A stretch of DNA of 16,026 bases from contig JAAYJJ010000123.1 in assembly GCA_012522985.1 (NCBI GenBank), forward strand, positions 1 through 16,026, in the 5' to 3' direction. This stretch comes from Aliarcobacter butzleri (GTDB lineage Bacteria > Campylobacterota > Campylobacteria > Campylobacterales > Arcobacteraceae). Made by a program: the position numbers and the translations under genes. Shown in pieces: positions 8,412 through 15,118 of this stretch (position 1 is the stretch's first letter; each line of letters starts with the position of its first letter). The notes under the pieces are model-generated. The model saw only the letters and a program-made list of their open reading frames with translations, did not search any database and had not been told where the DNA came from.

Positions 8412-9198
8412 TCTTTATCACCTCTTTATATATTTGGCGATACAAGGAAGAGCTAAGCTCGTGTGGGCGGATATCTTCTTTTATTTCTAGTTCTTTATAT
8501 AGTATATCAAGTCTCTCTTTTTTTATAATAGAAGTTAGGTTTTTTGATAGTTTTTTACGAGGAGAGCTAAATGCTGCTCGTAAAAAATCTTTAAACCCTT
8601 TTTCTACTAAAAAATTTGGTTTCTTTTTGATATAGATTACTGCTGAATCAACTTTTGGCATAGGCATAAACGCCTCTGGAGGTACTATTGTAACTATTTT
8701 TGACTCTTGTGCAATCAAATCACTTATTACCCCAAGTGCAGAAAACTCACTATCACCCCCTTTGGCTGTAAACTTATCTGCTACCTCTTTTTGAATCATA
8801 ACAATAATACTCTCACAATTTATATCATCAAAAGCATTTAAGATAATATTTGTTGCGATATAATAAGGCAAATTTGCAATTAAATCGTACTTACCTTCAC
8901 TATATAGAGTTCTGTTTTCCTTCCAAAAATCCAAAACATCACCAAACTTTATGGTTAATTTTGAACTTTTTATTTGATTACGAAACTTATTTTCTAATAC
9001 CCCTATCAAGTCAGCATCAACTTCATAGGCAATCACTTCCTTGTACTTGACCAATTCTTCAGTCAAATCACCTAAGCCAGGCCCAATCTCCACTATTTTA
9101 TTGTCACTCTTGGGCATCGCTTCGATGATCTTATGTAATACAGTTTTATCTTTTAAAAAATTTTGACCAAATTTCTTTTTTGCTATAATTTTTTCCAT
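8392..9198 (-). CDS. ksgA: 16S rRNA dimethyladenosine transferase KsgA (RsmA)
   Basis: A 268-residue SAM-dependent methyltransferase that dimethylates two adjacent adenines near the 3' end of 16S rRNA late in 30S assembly. It shows KKKFGQNFL (7-15), the SAM loop EIGPGLGDLT (37-46), acidic E59 in YEVD, G86-D87, and the catalytic N109-L-P-Y motif, then QKEVADKF (136-143). I place the start at ATG 9196-9198, because family proteins begin just before KKxFGQNFL. An in-frame ATG at 9247-9249 would add 17 atypical residues and would span a TATAAT box. Neither start has a clear Shine-Dalgarno site. The stop lies 20 nt inside rnj, and this is the first gene of the seven-gene run. Confidence 0.92.
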   Translation of the reverse strand: MEKIIAKKKFGQNFLKDKTVLHKIIEAMPKSDNKIVEIGPGLGDLTEELVKYKEVIAYEVDADLIGVLENKFRNQIKSSKLTIKFGDVLDFWKENRTLYSEGKYDLIANLPYYIATNIILNAFDDINCESIIVMIQKEVADKFTAKGGDSEFSALGVISDLIAQESKIVTIVPPEAFMPMPKVDSAVIYIKKKPNFLVEKGFKDFLRAAFSSPRKKLSKNLTSIIKKERLDILYKELEIKEDIRPHELSSSLYRQIYKEVIKNGNKQN

Positions 9199-9208
9199 TC
9201 TAATGAAA

Positions 9209-9216
9209 ATTATAGC
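9209..9216 (-). promoter_or_regulatory. Probable promoter of the ksgA-rnj-kpsF-rluB-rarA-hemJ-phoH operon
   Basis: On the minus strand GCTATAAT (9216 to 9209) is a perfect -10 box with G two bases before it and an A/T-rich tract upstream. The predicted transcription start near 9202 lies only about four nucleotides before the preferred ksgA ATG, so the mRNA would be almost leaderless. If ksgA instead starts at 9249, this box would lie inside the gene and another promoter would be needed. Confidence 0.5.
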
Positions 9217-9270
9217 TTTTTTTAACTTAGTTTTAGATAAAATATGCATTGATGTTTTGTAAATGAAGTA

Positions 9271-9288
9271 ACTAGCACACCTAGCACA
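9271..9288. repeat. Tandem 9-bp repeat in the ksgA/hisF divergent promoter region
   Basis: ACTAGCACA (9271-9279) is followed directly by CCTAGCACA (9280-9288), an 8-of-9 match. It sits upstream of the candidate hisF -10 boxes. It could be a regulator-binding site or chance in a short AT-rich gap; no known operator was recognised. Confidence 0.4.
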
Positions 9289-9292
9289 AATC

Positions 9293-9306
9293 TATAAAAA
9301 TACAAT
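9293..9306 (+). promoter_or_regulatory. Candidate hisF operon -10 boxes
   Basis: TATAAA (9293-9298) and TACAAT (9301-9306) are both plausible -10 boxes, placing the transcription start roughly 20-30 nt before the hisF ATG. Neither has a recognisable -35 box, which is usual for this phylum. The choice between them cannot be made by eye. Confidence 0.35.
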
Positions 9307-9334
9307 CTACAAATTTAACTACAAAAGGTTTCAC

Positions 9335-10090
9335 ATGTCAAACTACAAGAAAATCATTCCTTGTCTTGATGTCAAAGATGGTAGAGTTGTCAAAGGTATA
9401 AACTTTGTTGGACTAAAAGATGCTGGAGATCCAGTAGAAATAGCTAAAAGATATGATCTTGAAGGTGCTGATGAGATTACATTTTTAGATATTGCAGCAA
9501 CAAATGAACATAGATCTACAATGGTAGAGCTTGTTAAAAATGTTGCTAATAATATATCTATTCCACTTATTGTTGGTGGTGGGATCAAATCAATACAAGA
9601 TGTCCAAAACCTTATAGATGTAGGATGTTCAAAAGTAAGTATTAACTCATCAGCTGTAAATACTCCAGAGCTAATCAACCAAATCTCTTCAAAGTTTGGT
9701 TCAAATAGATTAATAGTTGCTATAGATGTTAAAGAGATTGATGGAGTATATAAAGTTATGATAAATGGCGGAGAAAAAGATAGTGGTTTAGAGGCTATCT
9801 CTTGGGCAAAAGAAGTTGCTTCAAGAGGTGCTGGAGAGATACTTTTAACCTCTATGGATGCTGATGGTACAAAAGATGGATATGATTTAACTATTACAAA
9901 AATGATGTCTCAAGCTGTTAATGTACCTATTATAGCTAGTGGTGGTGCAGGAACTATGGAGCATATAAAAGATGCGTTTGTTGCTGGAGCTAGTGCTGCT
10001 TTAGCAGCTTCTGTTTTTCACTTTAGAGAAATAGAGCTAAAAGAGTTAAAAGAGTATCTTTTATCAAATAATATAGATGTACGAGTCTAA
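9335..10090 (+). CDS. hisF: Imidazole glycerol phosphate synthase cyclase subunit HisF
   Basis: A 251-residue (beta/alpha)8-barrel. It is the synthase subunit that, with ammonia from the glutaminase HisH, converts PRFAR to imidazole glycerol phosphate and AICAR in histidine synthesis. The catalytic aspartates are D12 (CLDVKDG) and D131 (VAIDVK). Phosphate-binding loops are IVGGGI (79-84) and ASGGAG (201-206), and [13 protein letters not shown] (172-184) is conserved. Length is normal. The ATG has AAAGG six bases upstream. It is the first gene of the plus-strand operon and diverges from ksgA. HisH and other his genes are not in the window, as is common in this phylum, where his genes are scattered. 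Confidence 0.96.
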   Translation: MSNYKKIIPCLDVKDGRVVKGINFVGLKDAGDPVEIAKRYDLEGADEITFLDIAATNEHRSTMVELVKNVANNISIPLIVGGGIKSIQDVQNLIDVGCSKVSINSSAVNTPELINQISSKFGSNRLIVAIDVKEIDGVYKVMINGGEKDSGLEAISWAKEVASRGAGEILLTSMDADGTKDGYDLTITKMMSQAVNVPIIASGGAGTMEHIKDAFVAGASAALAASVFHFREIELKELKEYLLSNNIDVRV

Positions 10091-10096
10091 TTAGAT

Positions 10097-10654
10097 ATGA
10101 TAATTAGTGCTGGTAAACAAGAGACTTTTTCGTTTGCTACACCTATTGGGGTAGGTATGATAGAAAGTGCAATCAATCTAACAAGAATTGCACTTTTTGA
10201 TAAGCCCGATTATTTAGTCTTTATTGGAAGTGCTGGAAGCTATGGTAAGTACAATATTTTTGATATTGTAGAATCTTCAAGTGCTTCAAATATAGAATTA
10301 AGTTTTTGGCAAAATCTATCCTATACCCCAATAGACAATCTTTTAAAACTAGAGAATATAAAATCCAAATCAGATATAATAGTTAATTCATCAAACTATA
10401 TTTCAACTAGTCAAGAACTTTGTCAAAACTTTATCAAAAACTCTATAGATATTGAAAATATGGAGTTTTATTCTGTATTACAAGTTGCTAAAGAGTTTAA
10501 CATTTCTTGTTTAGGAATATTTGTTATAACCAACTTTTGTAACCAAAATGCCCATCAAGACTTTATAAAAAACCACCCTTTAGCAATGGATAAGTTGATA
10601 GAGTATTTACAAAAAAAAGGACTAATTACAAATGTTTCACGTGAAACATTTTAA
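10097..10654 (+). CDS. Short nucleoside phosphorylase / nucleosidase-like protein
   Basis: A 185-residue protein of the PNP/UDP (MTAN-like) superfamily, shorter than the usual 230-240 residues. It has the core strand-loop FIGSAGSYG (42-50), the nucleoside-binding M122-E123 pair in ENMEFYSVLQVA, and VITNFCNQNAHQDF (143-156) where MTAN enzymes carry a catalytic SD. The position equivalent to the MTAN catalytic Asp looks like N146. An Asn in an ITN context also occurs in trimeric purine nucleoside phosphorylases (human N243), which act on 6-oxopurines. The N-terminal strand and loop that normally precede GVG are largely missing. Purine salvage or a menaquinone-pathway relative are possibilities, and activity is uncertain. 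It starts 6 nt after hisF with no clear ribosome site, suggesting coupling. Its last codons form a parS palindrome. Confidence 0.7.
   Translation: MIISAGKQETFSFATPIGVGMIESAINLTRIALFDKPDYLVFIGSAGSYGKYNIFDIVESSSASNIELSFWQNLSYTPIDNLLKLENIKSKSDIIVNSSNYISTSQELCQNFIKNSIDIENMEFYSVLQVAKEFNISCLGIFVITNFCNQNAHQDFIKNHPLAMDKLIEYLQKKGLITNVSRETF
10633..10648. other. parS centromere site (ParB-binding), copy 2
   Basis: A second perfect TGTTTCACGTGAAACA. Here the dyad symmetry extends three bases on each side, giving a 22-bp perfect palindrome (10630-10651) that reaches the edge of the TAA stop codon of the phosphorylase-like gene (10652-10654) and ends 24 nt before the rlmN start. The two copies are centred about 4.8 kb apart. 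As an operator or terminator it would be unusual: no T-run follows, and the twin copy lies deep in kpsF. Confidence 0.87.
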
Positions 10655-10675
10655 TATATAAGTATAGGAAGTAAG

Positions 10676-11755
10676 ATGCAAAACAATAAAAAAGAAGTGA
10701 TTTATGACTTTACTTTAGAAGAGTTAAAAAATAAAATATCTCCATCTTTTAGAGCAAAACAGATTTATAATTGGCTTTATAAAAAATATACTTTAGAGTT
10801 TAATAAGATGTCAAATCTACCAAAAACTCTAATAGAAGATTTGGAAAAAGACTATATTACACAAATAGCTACTATCAAAAGCTCTGAAACAAGTAAAGAT
10901 GGTAGTATTAAATATCTTTTTGAGTTTGCTGATGGACATAGTATAGAATCTGTATTTTTACTTATGAAAGATAAACAATACGATGTTGATGGTACTATTA
11001 TAAAGGGTGAAAAATATACTTTTTGTATCTCTACTCAAGTTGGATGTAAGGTAGGATGTAGTTTTTGTCTAACAGCCAAGGGTGGATTTGTAAGAAACCT
11101 AAGTGCTGCTGAGATAGTTTATCAAGTCTTGATGTTAAAAAAGCTAAACAATATAGAAGAGAATAAAGCCGTAAATATAGTCTATATGGGTATGGGTGAA
11201 CCACTTGATAACTTTGACAATCTTATAAAAGCTATCAAGATAATCTCAGAGCTTGATGGACTTGCTATAAGTACAAGAAGGCAAACTATTTCAACAAGTG
11301 GAATAAGCTCCAAAATAGATCGTCTAGGCAAAGAAGATCTTGGAGTTCAACTTGCAATATCTTTACATGCTGTTGATGATGAACTTAGAAGTGAACTTAT
11401 CCCTATGAATAAAGCTTATAATATAGAATCAATTATCAATGCTGTTAGAAACTTTCCTGTTGATACTAGAAAAAAGGTGATGTTTGAGTATCTAGTTATC
11501 AAAGATAAAAATGATGACTTGCAAAGTGCAAAGAAACTTGTAAAACTTCTTGATGGGATTAAAGCAAAAGTAAATCTAATATACTTTAATCCTTATCCTA
11601 ACTCACCTTATCAAAGACCTTCTAAGGAAAATATGGTAAAATTTCAAGACTATCTTATATCAAAAGGAGTTTTGTGTACTATAAGAGAATCCAAAGGCTT
11701 AGATATCAGTGCAGCATGTGGACAACTAAAAGAGAAGGATAAAAATGGCAATTGA
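10676..11755 (+). CDS. rlmN: Dual-specificity 23S rRNA/tRNA (adenine-C2) methyltransferase RlmN
   Basis: A 359-residue radical-SAM enzyme that makes 2-methyladenosine at A2503 of 23S rRNA and A37 of some tRNAs. The [4Fe-4S] motif CX3CX2C is C124, C128 and C131 in [13 protein letters not shown]. The SAM-binding MGMGEP is at 171-176, and the C-terminal methyl-accepting cysteine is probably C348 (AACGQL). A conserved upstream cysteine, C117, is also present. An N-terminal RNA-binding accessory domain covers about 10-95. All key residues for activity are present. The ATG has AGGA six bases upstream and lies 21 nt after the preceding stop. Its 3' end overlaps the small membrane ORF by 11 nt. The paralogue Cfr is less likely, given the housekeeping setting. 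Confidence 0.95.
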   Translation: MQNNKKEVIYDFTLEELKNKISPSFRAKQIYNWLYKKYTLEFNKMSNLPKTLIEDLEKDYITQIATIKSSETSKDGSIKYLFEFADGHSIESVFLLMKDKQYDVDGTIIKGEKYTFCISTQVGCKVGCSFCLTAKGGFVRNLSAAEIVYQVLMLKKLNNIEENKAVNIVYMGMGEPLDNFDNLIKAIKIISELDGLAISTRRQTISTSGISSKIDRLGKEDLGVQLAISLHAVDDELRSELIPMNKAYNIESIINAVRNFPVDTRKKVMFEYLVIKDKNDDLQSAKKLVKLLDGIKAKVNLIYFNPYPNSPYQRPSKENMVKFQDYLISKGVLCTIRESKGLDISAACGQLKEKDKNGN

Positions 11756-11843
11756 TGAGATATTTTTAATTATATTTTTAATCATAGTTGTAATTGGCTC
11801 AGCTATAGGATTTTATATACACAATAAAACAGAGGAGAAGTAA
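11745..11843 (+). CDS. Small single-pass membrane protein, 32 residues, unknown function
   Basis: An ATG-initiated ORF of 32 codons encoding [11 protein letters not shown], then a hydrophobic run to about residue 25 ([14 protein letters not shown]), then a charged tail HNKTEEK. This is one predicted membrane helix with two acidic residues before it and a mixed polar tail after it. AAGGA lies exactly five bases before the ATG, a better site than several neighbours have. It overlaps the end of rlmN by 11 nt, and its own last codons hold the GAGGAG site for gltX, which begins 4 nt after its stop. This fit between two essential-type genes favours a real gene. I do not recognise the family; small assembly or regulatory membrane peptides are possible. 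Confidence 0.6.
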   Translation: MAIDEIFLIIFLIIVVIGSAIGFYIHNKTEEK

Positions 11844-11847
11844 TAAA

Positions 11848-13239
11848 ATGGCAATAACAAGATTTGCACCAAGTCCTACGGGATATCTTCATATAGGAGG
11901 ACTTAGAACTGCTTTATACAACTATTTATGGGCAAAAAAAACAAATGGTAAATTTAGGCTTAGAATAGAAGATACAGATATGGCAAGAAACTCCGATGAG
12001 GCTATGAAAGCTATTTTGGAGGCTTTTGATTGGGTTGGCTTAAAATATGATGATACTGTTGAATATCAATCAAAAAGAATGGATATCTATAAAGAGTATA
12101 TTCAAAAGCTTCTTGATGAAGATAAAGCTTACTATTGTTATATGACAAAAGAAGAGCTTGATGCCCTAAGAGATTCACAAATAGCAGATGGAAAAACTGC
12201 TAAATATGATGGTAGATATAGAGACTTCAAAGGCACTCCTCCAGAAGGTGTAAATCCAGTAATAAGAATCAAAGCTCCAACTGATGGAGAGATATGTTTT
12301 GTAGATGGAGTTAAGTCTGATATGTCATTTTCATGCACAGAGGTGGATGATTTTATTATAGCTAGAAGTGATGGAACACCTATATATAACTTTGTTGTTG
12401 TAGTTGATGATGCTTTGATGGGTATAAGTGATGTTATAAGAGGTGATGATCACCTAACAAATACTGCTAAACAAATAGTTATCTATGAAGCACTTGGTTT
12501 TGATGTACCAAAATTTTATCATATCCCTATGATCAACAACCCAGAAGGTAAAAAGCTATCCAAAAGAGATGGTGCTATGGATGTAATGGAGTATAAAAAA
12601 CTAGGTTATCTACCAGAGGCCTTATTAAACTTCCTTGTTCGTTTGGGATGGAGTCATGGAGATCAAGAGATATTTAGTATGGAGGAGATGTTATCTTTAT
12701 TTGACCCAAAAAATATCAATAAATCCTCTTCAAGCTACAATGCTGAAAAACTACTTTGGTTAAATGCTCACTATATAAAAAACAAAGCAAACAAAGATTT
12801 AGCTGAACTTTTGAAGTTTTATGGATGTACAATATATGGACATGATAAAGTTGAAATGGTATTAGATCTATGTAAACAAAGAGCTCAAACTCTAGTAGAA
12901 CTAAAAGCTACAATACAAACTATTATTAAAACTCCATCAAGATATGATGAAGATGGTGTAAAAAAATTTATCAATGAAGATATAAAAACTACTCTAAAAA
13001 GCTATATTGTATTGTTACAAGAGCATAAAGAGAATCTAAAATTAGCATTTGATTATGAAGCTATAACAAAACCTTTTATGCAAGAAATCGGTATAAAAAT
13101 GCCTCAATTTTTCCAACCTATTAGACTAGCTCTAACAGGATCTACACAAGCTCCATCTGTTTATGATATTATGGCCATTTTAGGATATGAAGAGGTAATA
13201 AAAAGAATTAATTCAGCTTTAGATAGTAATTTTAATTAG
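11848..13239 (+). CDS. gltX: Glutamyl-tRNA synthetase
   Basis: A 463-residue class I aminoacyl-tRNA synthetase that charges tRNA-Glu. The HIGH-type motif is HIGG (15-18) in SPTGYLHIGGLRTALYN, and the KMSKS-type loop is KLSKR (236-240). The C-terminal all-helical anticodon-binding region runs from about 310 to the end. Only one Cys (C97) remains where E. coli GltX has its zinc-binding cluster, so this is a zinc-free type. Campylobacterota commonly carry two gltX genes, one discriminating and one that charges tRNA-Gln for the GatCAB route. Which one this is cannot be decided by eye. The ATG has GAGGAG ten bases upstream. It is the last gene of the plus-strand operon. Confidence 0.95.
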   Translation: MAITRFAPSPTGYLHIGGLRTALYNYLWAKKTNGKFRLRIEDTDMARNSDEAMKAILEAFDWVGLKYDDTVEYQSKRMDIYKEYIQKLLDEDKAYYCYMTKEELDALRDSQIADGKTAKYDGRYRDFKGTPPEGVNPVIRIKAPTDGEICFVDGVKSDMSFSCTEVDDFIIARSDGTPIYNFVVVVDDALMGISDVIRGDDHLTNTAKQIVIYEALGFDVPKFYHIPMINNPEGKKLSKRDGAMDVMEYKKLGYLPEALLNFLVRLGWSHGDQEIFSMEEMLSLFDPKNINKSSSSYNAEKLLWLNAHYIKNKANKDLAELLKFYGCTIYGHDKVEMVLDLCKQRAQTLVELKATIQTIIKTPSRYDEDGVKKFINEDIKTTLKSYIVLLQEHKENLKLAFDYEAITKPFMQEIGIKMPQFFQPIRLALTGSTQAPSVYDIMAILGYEEVIKRINSALDSNFN

Positions 13240-13250
13240 ACTATTTAGAG

Positions 13251-13280
13251 TTTACCTAGACTAATATAAGTCTAGGTAAA
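13251..13280 (+). terminator. Hairpin terminator after gltX
   Basis: A perfect 12-bp stem (arms 13251-13262 and 13269-13280, TTTACCTAGACT and its complement) encloses a 6-nt loop, 11 nt after the gltX stop. A T-rich but interrupted stretch follows (ACTTACTTTTATTTAC). It lies between convergent gltX and ogt. On the minus strand no T-run follows, so it should act mainly on gltX transcripts. Confidence 0.65.
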
Positions 13281-13331
13281 ACTTACTTTTATTTACTTTA
13301 GATTTTTGTTATAAAGTTATATTTTATAATA

Positions 13332-13880
13332 TTATAAAAAATTTATTAGATTTTGTTTTTCTAGATTGAGTAAAAACTCTTTTTTATCAACTCCTGCACC
13401 ATATCCATGAAGCTTTCCATCACTTCCTATTACTCTATGGCAAGGAACTATAATATCAATCATATTTTGTCCATTTGCATTTGCTACAGCTCTATAAGCC
13501 TTATCCTTGCCTATATTTGTAGCTTGAGTTTTATAGCTAATAGTTTGTCCATAAGGAATATTTAGTAACTCTTTCCAAACCGAGATTTGAAAAGAGCTTC
13601 CTATAAGTTTAAGTGGTATTGTAAACTCTTTTCTTTTACCTAGAAAATACTCATCTATTTGCAACTTTAAAATATCAAAATATCTATCTTCTGATGGAAT
13701 AACTTCTGCATCAAAATGATCTTTTAGCTTTTCTAAGTATGCTTCAATATGATATTTTTCATAAAAAGAGAACATTACAATACCATCTTTTATAGCTGCT
13801 GCTACCATGTCAGCAAGTGGGGTTGAGATCACTTTGGTTTTAATGATATTTTTGCTAAATTGTTTGCTTTTATCTCTCAT
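13332..13880 (-). CDS. ogt: Methylated-DNA--protein-cysteine methyltransferase (O6-alkylguanine repair)
   Basis: A 182-residue suicide DNA-repair protein that moves alkyl groups from O6-alkylguanine (and O4-alkylthymine) onto its own cysteine. The acceptor is C147 in the invariant IVPCHRVIGSDG (144-155), followed by GYGAG (159-163). The DNA-binding helix-turn-helix region is at about 98-135, with the likely arginine finger R130 in AYRAVANANGQN. The N-terminal ~90 residues form the usual less conserved domain. It is not fused to an Ada metal or AraC domain. The ATG start has only a weak ribosome site and lies 3 nt after the proA stop, so translation is probably coupled. The TAA stop lies within an 18-bp AT-only palindrome (13322-13339). 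Confidence 0.93.
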   Translation of the reverse strand: MRDKSKQFSKNIIKTKVISTPLADMVAAAIKDGIVMFSFYEKYHIEAYLEKLKDHFDAEVIPSEDRYFDILKLQIDEYFLGKRKEFTIPLKLIGSSFQISVWKELLNIPYGQTISYKTQATNIGKDKAYRAVANANGQNMIDIIVPCHRVIGSDGKLHGYGAGVDKKEFLLNLEKQNLINFL

Positions 13881-13883
13881 ATA

Positions 13884-15116
13884 CTATCTTATATGTCCAT
13901 TACCATAGACTTTATATTTATATGTAGTAAGATCATTGATCCCCATAGGTCCGCGAGAGTGAAGTTTGTTTGTGCTTATACCCACTTCAGCACCAAATCC
14001 AAACTCTCCACCATCAGTAAACCTTGTACTTGCATTTGCATAGACACAAGCACTATCAACACTATTTAAAAAAAGCTCTACACTTCTATAATTTTCACTA
14101 ACTATTGCTTCACTATGGCCACTTCCATACTTAGCAATATGCTCTATAGCTTCATCTATATCTTTAACTACTTTTATTGAGAGTTTATTGGCTAAATACT
14201 CTGTATCATACTCTTTATGATCTGCAAGTTCAACAGGAATAACTTTTCTTGTCCACTCACATCCGCAAAGTTCAGTACCCTGCTCTACAAAAGCTTCATA
14301 AAGTGCTGGTAATATAAAAGGAGCTATCTGCTTATGTACCAAAAGTGTCTCCATAGCATTACAAACCCCTGGTCTTTGGCATTTGGCATTGATAGCTATA
14401 TTGATAGCCATATTTGCATTTGCATTTGCATCTATATAGGTATGACATAATCCTTTATCATGTTTTACTACAGGAACTGTCGCATTTTCATTTACAAACC
14501 TTATAAGAGCCTCTCCACCTCGTGGGATTACAAGATCTACATATTTATCTTGTTTTATAAGCTCTTTTACACCCTCTCTAGAGCTATCAGGGATTAAAGA
14601 TATAGCTTCTATTGGAAGGTTGTTTTTCTTTAATACATCTTGCAATACTTTAGCTATAGCTTGATTTGAGTTTTCAGCCTCTTTTCCACCTTTTAAAACA
14701 CAAACATTTCCACTTTTAAAGCACAGTGCAGCTGTATCACTTGTCACATTTGGCCTACTTTCATAAATAATAGCAATAAGCCCTATAGGAATAGAGACTT
14801 TTTGAATATTTAGCCCATTTGGAGTTACCCAGCCATCAAGTATCCTTCCAACAGGATCTCTAAGCTTGGCTATCTCTTTGATAGAATCACACATAGCTTG
14901 TACCCTGTCCCCATCAAGATAGAGTCTATCTATCATAGCCAAACTTAGGTTATTTAGTTTTGCAGCACTTATATCAAGGTTATTTTTTGAGATTATTAAA
15001 TCACAATTATCCATCAAAGCATCAGCCATTTGGCTTAAAACTTTTGATTTTACATCTCCACTAAGTGAAGCTAATATTGAAGTTGCCCTCTTTGCTTTTT
15101 CTAAAAACTCTACCAT
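13884..15116 (-). CDS. proA: Gamma-glutamyl phosphate reductase
   Basis: A 410-residue aldehyde-dehydrogenase-fold enzyme that reduces gamma-glutamyl phosphate to glutamate semialdehyde with NADPH, the second step of proline synthesis. The catalytic cysteine is C252 in CQRPGVCNAMETLLVH. The family signature SACVYANASTRFTDGGEFGFG falls at 355-375, and YESRPNVTSD (118-127) is typical. Length is normal. The ATG has AAGGAG five bases upstream, overlapping the end of gpsA, and starts 2 nt after the gpsA stop. The partner kinase gene proB is not in the window. A small in-frame hexamer repeat encodes alternating Ala-Asn just before the catalytic region (residues 230-235). Confidence 0.96.
   Translation of the reverse strand: MVEFLEKAKRATSILASLSGDVKSKVLSQMADALMDNCDLIISKNNLDISAAKLNNLSLAMIDRLYLDGDRVQAMCDSIKEIAKLRDPVGRILDGWVTPNGLNIQKVSIPIGLIAIIYESRPNVTSDTAALCFKSGNVCVLKGGKEAENSNQAIAKVLQDVLKKNNLPIEAISLIPDSSREGVKELIKQDKYVDLVIPRGGEALIRFVNENATVPVVKHDKGLCHTYIDANANANMAINIAINAKCQRPGVCNAMETLLVHKQIAPFILPALYEAFVEQGTELCGCEWTRKVIPVELADHKEYDTEYLANKLSIKVVKDIDEAIEHIAKYGSGHSEAIVSENYRSVELFLNSVDSACVYANASTRFTDGGEFGFGAEVGISTNKLHSRGPMGINDLTTYKYKVYGNGHIR
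14412..14431. repeat. Triple hexamer repeat (TTTGCA)3 inside proA
   Basis: Three exact tandem copies of TTTGCA (14413-14430), with one matching base on either side, are read on the minus strand as alternating Ala and Asn. Because the unit is six bases, gain or loss of a copy would keep the frame. It is too short to be called a contingency locus. Confidence 0.6.
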
Positions 15117-15118
15117 CT

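Noticed and set aside
9247..9249. Upstream ATG as the ksgA start
   Set aside because: It would add 17 residues not expected for the family and would place a TATAAT promoter inside the gene; kept only as an alternative.
9327..9342. parS-like stretch GGTTTCACATGTCAAA at the hisF start
   Set aside because: It shares TTTCAC but lacks the CACGTG centre and the symmetric right half; it is simply the ribosome site and first codons of hisF.
9343..9678. Open frame antisense to hisF (and other long frames opposite real genes)
   Set aside because: The strand carrying hisF has all family motifs and a ribosome site; the opposite frames are non-coding shadows common in this codon bias.
13322..13339. 18-bp AT-only perfect palindrome across the ogt stop codon
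   Set aside because: Made only of A and T in a very AT-rich gap, so the stem would be weak and chance is plausible. I did not call it a terminator; the 12-bp stem at 13251-13280 is better.
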